Origin: Bacteroides sp.
GTDB lineage: Bacteria; Bacteroidota; Bacteroidia; Bacteroidales; SM23-62
Length of the DNA: 6,043 nt
NCBI GenBank assembly: GCA_030592145.1
Contig: JAUVKJ010000117.1
Location: 1 to 6,043, forward strand
Direction of reading: 5' to 3'
Positions 1-6,043 of this stretch are shown piece by piece. Positions within the stretch are counted from its first letter, which is position 1; each line of letters starts with the position of its first letter. A program made the translations under genes and the position numbers. A model generated the notes under the pieces. That model did no database searches. It had not been told where the DNA came from and was given only the letters and a program-made list of their open reading frames with translations.

Positions 1-403
1 AACCGGAAAAGCCGACCCAAAGGAAACTGAAAAAACGAACCGAAAGGAAACCGGAAAAGCAGTCCGAAGCGGAACCGGAAAAGCCGACCCAAAGGAAAGC
101 GCAAAAGCTAACCGAAAGGAAAGTGCAAAAGCTAACCAAAAGGAAACCGGAAAAGCGGACCAAAAGGGAGCAAAAAAAGATGTTATCGCAGAGACTGAAA
201 CTGCGGCTGAAAAAGCGGTTGTGACGAAGCCGGGAGCGGGAAAAAAATCCCGGAAAGGTGCCAGATCCGGAGACTTAAAAGCTTCCGGTGCAGGCGCGGA
301 TTCCGCTGCGAAGGCTAAAGATGAACCGGGAAAGCAAAAAAGTGACCCCGGAGATAAGACCCCGGGAAAGGACCCCAACGGGCAGATGACCCTTGAATGG
401 TAA
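1..403 (+). CDS. 3' end of a gene for a protein with a lysine-rich repetitive C-terminal tail (partial; possibly a DNA topoisomerase)
   Basis: The frame starting at base 2 is open from the left edge to a TAA at 401-403, giving 133 residues of a protein whose N-terminal part lies outside the window. The visible part has no folded domain. It starts with seven tandem octapeptides of the type GKADPKET, continues with a stretch rich in Lys, Gly, Ala, Ser, Pro and Asp, and ends in QMTLEW. Such basic disordered tails are known on DNA-binding enzymes, including bacterial topoisomerase I and some Bacteroidota GyrA/ParC-like subunits, and a topoisomerase next to aroK fits my memory of Bacteroidota gene order. 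This identity is a guess; a ribosomal, translation-factor or other nucleic-acid-binding protein would also fit. A GTG at 221 could start a 60-residue frame, but the frame is open well upstream and the codon is better read as an internal Val. The next gene, aroK, begins 24 bases after the stop, which suggests co-transcription. Confidence 0.75.
   Translation, partial: TGKADPKETEKTNRKETGKAVRSGTGKADPKESAKANRKESAKANQKETGKADQKGAKKDVIAETETAAEKAVVTKPGAGKKSRKGARSGDLKASGAGADSAAKAKDEPGKQKSDPGDKTPGKDPNGQMTLEW
5..172 (+). repeat. Seven tandem 24-bp coding repeats (octapeptide array)
   Basis: In frame, the DNA reads as seven consecutive 24-base units encoding GKADPKET, EKTNRKET, GKAVRSGT, GKADPKES, AKANRKES, AKANQKET and GKADQKGA. 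The consensus is (G/A)-K-A-(D/N)-x-K-E-(T/S). Bases 1-26 are repeated exactly at 73-98, three units apart, which indicates recent slippage or unequal recombination. The array starts at or before the window edge, so more copies may lie to the left. Confidence 0.9.
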
Positions 404-427
404 GGTTTTCGAATTAACCTTTGACCC

Positions 428-928
428 ATGATCATATTCCTGATTGGCTTTATGGGATCCGGCAAATCGACTGCCGGGAGAAAGCTGGCAGAGCGCCTGG
501 GATATTCATTTGTGGATACAGACAAGCAAATCACTGAACAGTTTAGGATGAGCGTGAATGAGATCTTTGACCACCTTGGTGAAAAGACATTCAGGGAAAG
601 CGAAACCCGTTTACTGAACGACCTGATCTCAAAACAGGACCTGGTCGTATCCACCGGAGGGGGTTTACCCTGTCACGGGGATAATATGGCTGTCATCAAC
701 CGGCACGGTCTCTCGGTCTACCTTAAAGTTGCACCCGGTGACCTGTATAAAAGGCTTGCTGCCAGGAAATACAAGCGTCCCCTGATCAGGGAGCTTACAG
801 ATAAGGAACTTAAGGTAATTATAGATGAAAAACTGGCCGAACGGGAACCCTTCTATAACACGGCTACACATATCGTAGAGGGACTCAATGTTGATGTTGA
901 TGAACTTGAAAATCTGGTGGGGGACTAA
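428..928 (+). CDS. aroK: Shikimate kinase
   Basis: This cytoplasmic enzyme uses ATP to phosphorylate shikimate to shikimate 3-phosphate, the fifth step of the shikimate pathway towards chorismate and aromatic amino acids. The 166 residues are a normal full length for the family. Visible motifs are the Walker A loop GFMGSGKST at 7-15, the Asp pair D30/D32 in VDTD that binds Mg and shikimate, R56 in FRESE, the glycine-rich GGG at 77-79 of the shikimate pocket, the lid arginine R117 in KRPL, and R139 in EREPFY near the C-terminus. All expected catalytic and binding residues are present, so the enzyme should be active. The ATG at 428 sits directly before the first beta strand leading into the P-loop, which leaves no room for a later start, and no Shine-Dalgarno sequence precedes it. 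It lies 24 bases downstream of the preceding gene, and its stop codon overlaps the stop of the convergent transporter gene. Confidence 0.97.
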   Translation: MIIFLIGFMGSGKSTAGRKLAERLGYSFVDTDKQITEQFRMSVNEIFDHLGEKTFRESETRLLNDLISKQDLVVSTGGGLPCHGDNMAVINRHGLSVYLKVAPGDLYKRLAARKYKRPLIRELTDKELKVIIDEKLAEREPFYNTATHIVEGLNVDVDELENLVGD

Positions 929-1731
929 CTCGTTTCCGCCGGCTTCACCTCTTTCTCTTCCTTTCCACTGAATCCCTTCGTGGTGTCAATTTGCAGGTAC
1001 CTTGATAACAACCGGGTGCCAAAAATGAAGGGAATGGTATCGAGCAGCGCCGAGATCATTTTAAAAATATAATTACTCAGGATCAGGATAATCAATCCGT
1101 GAATAACGGTTTCACCGGGTGAAATCTGAATCGCGCTCTTAGCCGTAAAATAGGTTACCGTAATGACAGCTACGGAATCGACCATCTGGCTTGTCAGGGT
1201 GGAGCCATTGTTGCGAAGCCAGAGCATTTTCCCTTTCGTGAGCTTTTTGATGGCATGGAAGATATGAACGTCAACAAACTGGGCTGTAAGGTAAGCGATC
1301 ATTGAGGCAATCGTGGCCGAAACGGTCCATCTCCTGATCTGAAAAAAGACCCTGGAGGGATCATCGAGAGCAGGCAGGCCATTGTCCACAAGCTCGGGGT
1401 GTGGGGGAAGCGCTCCTCCCAGCCACATGATAAAAATTACCCACACGTTCAGCAGAAGTCCCACCCAGACCACGGTATTGGCCCTCTTTTTCCCATAGAG
1501 TTCGGAAATAAAATCCGTACAGAGAAATGTAATGGGATAGGGCAGCACTCCGATAAATACGACAAAAGGAATATGCAGGCCGAACACGGTGAAGGAAAAA
1601 TCTATCTGCCGCGAGATTCCGAGAATGTTTAATATTGCCAGGGTACCAAGAAAGAAACCGGAAAGTATGATAAATACGACTTCTCTTCTTCGTTTGATAT
1701 GCGGTTCTACATTGTCTCCAAATTCAAACAT
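925..1731 (-). CDS. yhhQ: Queuosine precursor transporter, YhhQ family (DUF165)
   Basis: This is an inner-membrane importer of queuosine precursors (preQ0 and preQ1 in characterised members), which feed the modified wobble base of GUN-anticodon tRNAs. The 268-residue protein has about six hydrophobic segments, near residues 18-39, 47-68, 85-107, 136-158, 185-205 and 208-230. Family hallmarks are PITFLCTDFISELYGKKRA at 66-84, the AQFVDVHIFH segment at 150-159, WLRNN at 171-175 and the following SQMVDS at 181-186. The N-terminal cytoplasmic stretch (EPHIKRRRE) and the charged C-terminal tail (GKEEKEVKPAETS) make it somewhat longer than the E. coli protein. The ATG at 1731 has no Shine-Dalgarno sequence. 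No queuosine-synthesis gene is in the window, and no preQ1 riboswitch is evident in the leader. It converges on aroK and diverges from the large membrane-protein gene, so it is probably transcribed alone or as the last gene of its unit. Substrate assignment rests on family membership only. Confidence 0.93.
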   Translation of the reverse strand: MFEFGDNVEPHIKRRREVVFIILSGFFLGTLAILNILGISRQIDFSFTVFGLHIPFVVFIGVLPYPITFLCTDFISELYGKKRANTVVWVGLLLNVWVIFIMWLGGALPPHPELVDNGLPALDDPSRVFFQIRRWTVSATIASMIAYLTAQFVDVHIFHAIKKLTKGKMLWLRNNGSTLTSQMVDSVAVITVTYFTAKSAIQISPGETVIHGLIILILSNYIFKMISALLDTIPFIFGTRLLSRYLQIDTTKGFSGKEEKEVKPAETS

Positions 1732-1906
1732 AAACCCCGGGTTGAAAATACAGATTTATCAAATAAAATTAACCAAATTTTTATATAAGTTGCTTATTAG
1801 ATGGTTTATTTGTATATAAACATGATCAGCACGGATTTGGAATTATTGTGAAAAGTACACTCATTTTTCATTTTTTTCATATCTTATAAAATTATTATAC
1901 ATTCTC
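1732..1906. promoter_or_regulatory. Divergent AT-rich promoter region with small inverted repeats
   Basis: These 175 bases lie between two divergent start codons and must hold the promoters for both the yhhQ-like gene and the 1907 operon. The sequence is strongly AT-rich compared with the flanking genes. I looked on both strands for the Bacteroidota sigma-factor -7 element TAnnTTTG and found no exact match, so I do not place a promoter. Three short inverted repeats are visible: AACCC-C-GGGTT at 1733-1743, two bases from the minus-strand start; ATAAG-TTG-CTTAT at 1785-1797; and GTTTAT-N6-ATAAAC at 1804-1821. A pyrimidine tract with repeated TCATTTTT-like units occupies about 1861-1882, close to the plus-strand start. 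No Shine-Dalgarno sequence is present before either ATG. Confidence 0.6.
1804..1821. promoter_or_regulatory. Possible operator: inverted repeat GTTTAT-N6-ATAAAC
   Basis: A perfect 6-base inverted repeat with a 6-base spacer lies about 73 bases before the minus-strand start and 85 bases before the plus-strand start. It is therefore placed where a regulator could act on both directions. A second small inverted repeat (ATAAG-TTG-CTTAT) lies seven bases away at 1785-1797. Repeats this short are expected by chance in AT-rich DNA, so this is only a candidate. Confidence 0.2.
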
Positions 1907-4900
1907 ATGGCAGGAGGAATTTATAAAGCGCTGAATATTGAATCCGGGGAAAAGGCCAGTGTTATGCTACTGATTTTCCAATCCGTGTTCCTGGGAATTT
2001 TTTACGGGACGTTCGATATCAGTGCACACGCACTTTTCCTCGAGGTATTTGAACAGGCAATGATTCCCAGGGCCTTCCTCGTTTCCGGTGTTGTCGGGAT
2101 CATTCTGACCTCAATGTATACCTGGCTGCAATCACGAATCAGATTTTCCGTGTTCTCGATCATCAACCTTTTCCTGGTAGCCATTCTTACGGTCCTGATG
2201 CGTTTCGGATTTAACATTACCGAAAGCAAATGGGTCGTATTCGTGATTTTTGTTATGATGGGCCCCATTAACATCATTGCCCTTCTGGGATTCTGGGGTA
2301 CGGTTGGAAGGATTTTCACCCTTCGCCAGGGGAAACGGCTGTTCGGCCTGATCGATACGGGACAGATCATCGGGATCATCGTCAGCAGTTATGCCATCCC
2401 CTTACTCCTGTCCTTTAAGGTTGAAACGAGAGATTTGCTTTACATCAGTGCCGTGAGCGTGGTAGTTGCCCTTCTGTTCCAGTTTATTATATCCGGACGT
2501 TTTGCAATGGATAAAAAGACCGAAGAAACGGAACAGGATTCACGGGCCGATACCCGTTTTATCACCATGTTCAAATCGAGATATATCGGATATATGTCTC
2601 TTTTCGTGGTCCTGCTGATCTCCGTAACAATATTCGTTCATTTTTCCTTCCTCGGCGTGGCGAAGGAATCCTATCCCAATCATGTCGACCTGGCTGCCTT
2701 CTTCGGATATTTTAACGGAACCCTGATGGTGTTCAGTGTTCTGATAAAGACATTTGTTTACGGGCGCCTGATGAAGACCTGGGGATTGAAACTGGCACTT
2801 GTGGTCTCCCCGGTACTGATCCTGATCTTTACCATTGTGGCTGCTGTAATCGGCGGTGTTTTCGGGTTGGCGGCAAGCTTTACCATGTTTTTCCTGATCA
2901 TCTCGATAAGCAAGCTGTTTACCAAATCCCTTCAGGATTCCATCGTGGCCCCCTCCATGAAGATCCTGTACCAGTCGCTTGATGCCAGGATCCGTTACAG
3001 CGTTCAGGCGAGGATCGATGGTACCATTAATGAGATCTCGGTGCTTGTTTCCAGCCTGATTGCAACCGGGCTCGTTGCCATGAGCTTTTTCTCCCTTGTC
3101 CATTACACTTATGTGCTCATAATTTTGCTTGTGGCCTTGGCCTTTGTTGCATTAAAGCTGTATCAGGCGTACCAGGATTCCCTGAATTCCTCCCTTGCAA
3201 AATTCAGACAATCCGGTGAGGGAATGGAAAAGACGGATATAGGCAGCATTCTTACCCGTGACCTGAAGAGCGCCTCGATGCCGTCTGTCAGGAACGCGCT
3301 AAGCTTCATTGAGATAACTGATTTTGAAAGATTTAAGACAGCCCTGGCGGGATTGTTAAAAAGTGCCTCGGATAAGATTCGCCGCCTGTCACTGAAAAGA
3401 ATCGATGAACTGAACCTTCCCCTTTCCGGGACTGGCCTGGAAGATGGTATACAACAGGAAAAGAAGGGGAAAAATAAAGACATCGCAGGGAATATCATGA
3501 AGCGCCTTGATCATTACAGGAAACAGAAACTCCCGGCCGAAGATATGATGTTTATGGCTAAATCTGTTAACCGTGACGAGCGCTTAACCGTAGCGATGGC
3601 ATTGTTTGAGTTGAAGGAATTCGAACACCATGCAGTACTGAACACACTCTTGCGTGATCCTGATCCCCTGGTCAGAACGACGGCCATACAGCTCGCTGCC
3701 TTCTGGAAAGTACCGGAAGCCAGTCCTGTATTGATCGATTTCCTCTATTCACCTTATTACCGGCAGGCATTTGAAGCACTCGTCCGGATCGGGGAGGGAG
3801 CAGTTGAAAGCCTTGAGCAGAGTTATTACAAATCGGACATTAAGCAACAGGCCCTGAACCGGATCACCCGGATACTGGGCCGGATTGGAAGCATTGAAGC
3901 ACAAAATTCACTGCTCGGGAAAATAAACTACCAGAACCGTGAAGTGGAAAGCATAGCCCTGACTGCACTGCTGAACCTGGAATATCAATCCGATGAGGCC
4001 AACATTCCCCGGATCGTTGATGGCGTCCGATCCTCGGTATACCAGATCGCATGGAACCTTGCAGCGCAGTATACCATCACCGAAAACGAGATGGGAGAAA
4101 CCCTGGAAAAAGCATTCAGGGAAGAATTGAGTATTTCACACATACGTCTGTATAATTTGCTGTCACTTGCCTATGATCCGAAATCCATTTATCATATCAG
4201 GAAGAATCTTGAATCAGGCACCAGTGAAGGGATCGGGTTCGCGATAGAATTGCTTGATATGTTCGTTGCGGAAGAGATCAAACCTGTGCTGTTTCCCGTG
4301 CTTGAAGACACATCAACAGTTGAGAAAATCAGGCAGTTGCAGGTTGAGTTTCCGATCGTGATCATGGAACCCTATGACCTGTTGCTGGGTATCATCAACC
4401 GCGATCCCAACCTTATCAGCGTCTATACCAAGGCAGCTGCCATCCAGGCACTCGGGAAGATCGAGGGTGCAGGCCTGTCTGACGATCTCCTGGCACAGGT
4501 CTTTAATCCGGATGAACTTTTAAGTGAGCTGGCTGCCCTTCAGGTAAGCAGGATGGACAGGTCCCGGTTTAAGGAAGTTCTTGAACGGCTGCCCGTGGAT
4601 CAAAAGAACAGGCTGATTAAACAGGTCAGGGATGTTGATGAGGGATGGGAGAACCTGTTATGGGACAGGATACATATTCTTATGAGGAATGAATACCTGG
4701 CCGGCCTGCCATCCACCCTGCTCTATCAGATGGCAAGGGAAATGGAACTGGTACATTTGATGCCGGACCAGGCCTTTGACCTGGCCGGGGAGGCCGGGGA
4801 GGCAAAAGTGGCCATTTCCAGGTCAGGGGAGCTTGTCCTGCGCGTGAAAAAAATGGAACTGGGAAGTATTAAAACAAATGAACTTGCAGGAATTCTGCCT

Positions 4901-5086
4901 TTTATGGTGCTCGAAAAAGACTCAATCCAAATTTTCTCAGCAACTGCAGCTTCCCTGCTCACTGTCTCCCAACGCATGGTAGATGAGATGATGTTTGACC
5001 ATGAGGAACTCGCACTGTCCATGTACCGGTGGGCACGGGAACAGGAGAGCAGGTGGGAAAGCCTGACAAAAGAAATGATTTCATGA
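1907..5086 (+). CDS. Large fusion membrane protein: TLC/NTT-like 12-TM domain, HEAT-like repeats, degenerate cNMP-binding-like C-terminus
   Basis: The 1059-residue protein has three parts. Residues 1-420 hold about twelve hydrophobic segments (near 18-38, 56-74, 82-100, 109-131, 151-169, 177-197, 228-248, 264-286, 296-318, 320-340, 375-395 and 400-418). By eye they resemble Rickettsia-type ATP:ADP translocases (TLC/NTT, MFS-related): GKRLFGL at 142-148 matches the EAKRFYSMFGL region, MFKSRYIGYMSL at 221-232 matches IFTSKYVGYIAL, and SLDARIRYSVQARIDGTINEI at 357-377 matches the PLD..LRVKGQAA..VI region. Residues about 445-930 are soluble helical hairpins of HEAT type, clearest at 581-613 (LLRDPDPLVRTTAIQLAAFW) and through about 700. 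Residues about 955-1050 resemble a worn cyclic-nucleotide-binding roll followed by a helix. Charged residues essential in nucleotide exchangers seem absent, so ATP/ADP exchange is doubtful; a sensory, scaffold or other transport role is possible. The ATG at 1907 shortly precedes the first membrane helix and lacks a Shine-Dalgarno sequence. The stop overlaps the start of the next gene (ATGA). Confidence 0.9.
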   Translation: MAGGIYKALNIESGEKASVMLLIFQSVFLGIFYGTFDISAHALFLEVFEQAMIPRAFLVSGVVGIILTSMYTWLQSRIRFSVFSIINLFLVAILTVLMRFGFNITESKWVVFVIFVMMGPINIIALLGFWGTVGRIFTLRQGKRLFGLIDTGQIIGIIVSSYAIPLLLSFKVETRDLLYISAVSVVVALLFQFIISGRFAMDKKTEETEQDSRADTRFITMFKSRYIGYMSLFVVLLISVTIFVHFSFLGVAKESYPNHVDLAAFFGYFNGTLMVFSVLIKTFVYGRLMKTWGLKLALVVSPVLILIFTIVAAVIGGVFGLAASFTMFFLIISISKLFTKSLQDSIVAPSMKILYQSLDARIRYSVQARIDGTINEISVLVSSLIATGLVAMSFFSLVHYTYVLIILLVALAFVALKLYQAYQDSLNSSLAKFRQSGEGMEKTDIGSILTRDLKSASMPSVRNALSFIEITDFERFKTALAGLLKSASDKIRRLSLKRIDELNLPLSGTGLEDGIQQEKKGKNKDIAGNIMKRLDHYRKQKLPAEDMMFMAKSVNRDERLTVAMALFELKEFEHHAVLNTLLRDPDPLVRTTAIQLAAFWKVPEASPVLIDFLYSPYYRQAFEALVRIGEGAVESLEQSYYKSDIKQQALNRITRILGRIGSIEAQNSLLGKINYQNREVESIALTALLNLEYQSDEANIPRIVDGVRSSVYQIAWNLAAQYTITENEMGETLEKAFREELSISHIRLYNLLSLAYDPKSIYHIRKNLESGTSEGIGFAIELLDMFVAEEIKPVLFPVLEDTSTVEKIRQLQVEFPIVIMEPYDLLLGIINRDPNLISVYTKAAAIQALGKIEGAGLSDDLLAQVFNPDELLSELAALQVSRMDRSRFKEVLERLPVDQKNRLIKQVRDVDEGWENLLWDRIHILMRNEYLAGLPSTLLYQMAREMELVHLMPDQAFDLAGEAGEAKVAISRSGELVLRVKKMELGSIKTNELAGILPFMVLEKDSIQIFSATAASLLTVSQRMVDEMMFDHEELALSMYRWAREQESRWESLTKEMIS

Positions 5087-6043
5087 AACAAACAACCATA
5101 TTCAGACAACTGATTTTCAATGTTGTATTACCTGCAATCATTGCACTGCTACTTTTGGGTATTCTGAACTACGGCAATACCAAGAACATCCTCATTAATT
5201 CAAATGAAGACAAGAACCTTATCATATCGGATGAAATAACACATATTCTTGAAATGCAGGATATGGCCCTCGAGATACTTGAAGGTGAGTTGAACAAAAG
5301 GATGGAAAGCATCAGCAACAAGCTGGTGAATGAAGTATTCAGGAATACGGATAAAATTGAAACGGCCGACCTGAACCAGATCCGGAAACAATTGCGCATG
5401 AATCCTGATTTTGAAGACATTTATATTATTAACCACAGGGGGATCGTGGTAAATACAACGTTTATTGAGGATATGGGTCTGAATTTATTCGATGTGGGTA
5501 TCGAGCACAAGAATCTGTTACTCGGGATCATGGGCAGGGGGGAATATGTTTCCGAGCGCTTTGCCATGGGAGCAAATACGAGCATACTCAAGAAGTACAC
5601 CTATCATGCCACGCGTGACCAGAGATATATTGTGGAACTGGGGGTTGGTTCCGCACAGGCAGATGAGATCATTCAAAAGATCAAAGACCGCCTGAACGAC
5701 CTGGCAGGAAATCAATCCTCAATACAGTCGGTAGACCTGTTTATCGGTGCGGATAATCCATTTTCACTGAATGCTGACGTAACACTGAGTGAGGACCATC
5801 TTGAGATCTACAAACAGGTTCTTAAGGACCAGTCAAAAATCAGCTTTGAAGAAAAGAATGGCAAATCCAGGCTCAATTATGATTACGTATACATGCCAAG
5901 GAGGAATACAGACCTTTATGCAGGGGGTGTGATCCGGATCGTTTCGGATTTTTACGGGCAGCGACGGCTTTTACGAGTCGAATTGTTCAAGTTCATCGGG
6001 ATATTCGGACTGACCCTGGTCATTATGGTCATGCTGCTGTACC
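5083..6043 (+). CDS. N-terminal part of a membrane-bound sensor protein with Cache-like extracytoplasmic domain (partial, runs off right edge)
   Basis: The frame opens with ATG at 5083, overlapping the stop of the preceding gene by four bases (ATGA), and stays open for 320 codons to the window end. A membrane segment at about 11-30 is followed by some 270 extracytoplasmic residues and a second membrane segment starting about 302. The outer part begins with a long polar helix (about 33-90), typical of Cache sensors. Two PAS-like alpha/beta modules follow: one around 110-190 with the Cache-like run DIYIINHRGIVVNTTF, and one around 216-290 ending in YAGGVIRIVSDF. This layout is the input half of a signalling protein. 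The output domain, which would follow the second helix (commonly HAMP plus histidine kinase, SpoIIE/PP2C phosphatase, cyclase or chemoreceptor), is not in the window and cannot be named. The ligand is unknown. The overlap suggests translational coupling with the large fusion protein and a shared function. Confidence 0.87.
   Translation, partial: MKQTTIFRQLIFNVVLPAIIALLLLGILNYGNTKNILINSNEDKNLIISDEITHILEMQDMALEILEGELNKRMESISNKLVNEVFRNTDKIETADLNQIRKQLRMNPDFEDIYIINHRGIVVNTTFIEDMGLNLFDVGIEHKNLLLGIMGRGEYVSERFAMGANTSILKKYTYHATRDQRYIVELGVGSAQADEIIQKIKDRLNDLAGNQSSIQSVDLFIGADNPFSLNADVTLSEDHLEIYKQVLKDQSKISFEEKNGKSRLNYDYVYMPRRNTDLYAGGVIRIVSDFYGQRRLLRVELFKFIGIFGLTLVIMVMLLY

Noticed and set aside
221..403. 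A 60-residue frame starting at GTG 221 as a separate small gene
   Set aside because: The same frame is open to the left edge with continuous repeat structure, so the GTG is an internal valine codon of a longer gene.
1399..1819. Two short plus-strand frames opposite the transporter gene and into the intergenic region
   Set aside because: They are antisense to a gene with strong family motifs, with no domain and no start signal.
1732..1830. preQ1 riboswitch in the leader of the queuosine-precursor transporter
   Set aside because: The minus-strand leader is mostly A and T, and I could not find the paired stem plus A-rich tail expected for a preQ1 aptamer.
2002..2379. A 125-codon minus-strand frame opposite the first membrane helices of the fusion gene
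   Set aside because: It is an antisense shadow with biased composition (many Arg, Thr and Ile), no family resemblance and no plausible start context.
2540..3103. A 187-codon minus-strand frame opposite the large fusion gene
   Set aside because: It lies antisense to the transmembrane region of a clear gene. Its product is hydrophilic, rich in His, Gln and Gly with no recognisable domain, as expected from the complement of hydrophobic codons.
4726..5109. Minus-strand frames spanning the junction of the fusion gene and the sensor gene
   Set aside because: They lie across two well-supported plus-strand genes and give Ser- and Cys-rich products with no motif.
5492..5695. A 67-codon plus-strand frame inside the sensor gene
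   Set aside because: It is in another frame of a convincing coding region with Cache-like sequence, and its product has no recognisable feature.

Overview
The window looks like chromosomal DNA of a member of the Bacteroidota, probably Bacteroidales or Marinilabiliales. The evidence is indirect. None of the starts has a Shine-Dalgarno sequence, the intergenic DNA is AT-rich while the genes are of middling GC, and the proteins most resemble Bacteroidota versions of their families. I could not run a database search, so the taxonomy is inference.

Layout. Bases 1-403 are the 3' end of a gene that enters from the left. It encodes a very lysine-rich tail with seven tandem octapeptides and ends in QMTLEW; the body of the protein is outside the window. 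It is followed after 24 bases by aroK (428-928), a complete shikimate kinase, probably in the same transcript. A queuosine-precursor transporter of the YhhQ family (925-1731) lies on the minus strand and meets aroK tail to tail, with the two stop codons overlapping. A 175-base AT-rich region (1732-1906) separates this gene from a divergent plus-strand operon and should carry promoters for both directions.

The plus-strand operon is the most unusual part. Its first gene (1907-5086) encodes a 1059-residue protein. It has an N-terminal 12-helix membrane domain resembling the TLC/NTT ATP:ADP translocase fold, a long HEAT-like helical region, and a C-terminal segment that looks like a decayed cyclic-nucleotide-binding roll. 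The charged residues used by true nucleotide exchangers appear to be missing from the membrane domain. The second gene begins at 5083, overlaps the first by ATGA, and runs off the right edge. Its visible 320 residues are a membrane-anchored, Cache-like extracytoplasmic sensor, whose signalling output domain is not in view. The simplest reading is a translationally coupled membrane sensory or regulatory pair, in which a transporter-derived protein may serve as a receptor or scaffold. That function is inference.

No RNA genes, CRISPR arrays, insertion sequences or convincing terminators were seen. No stretch over 300 bases is without a gene.
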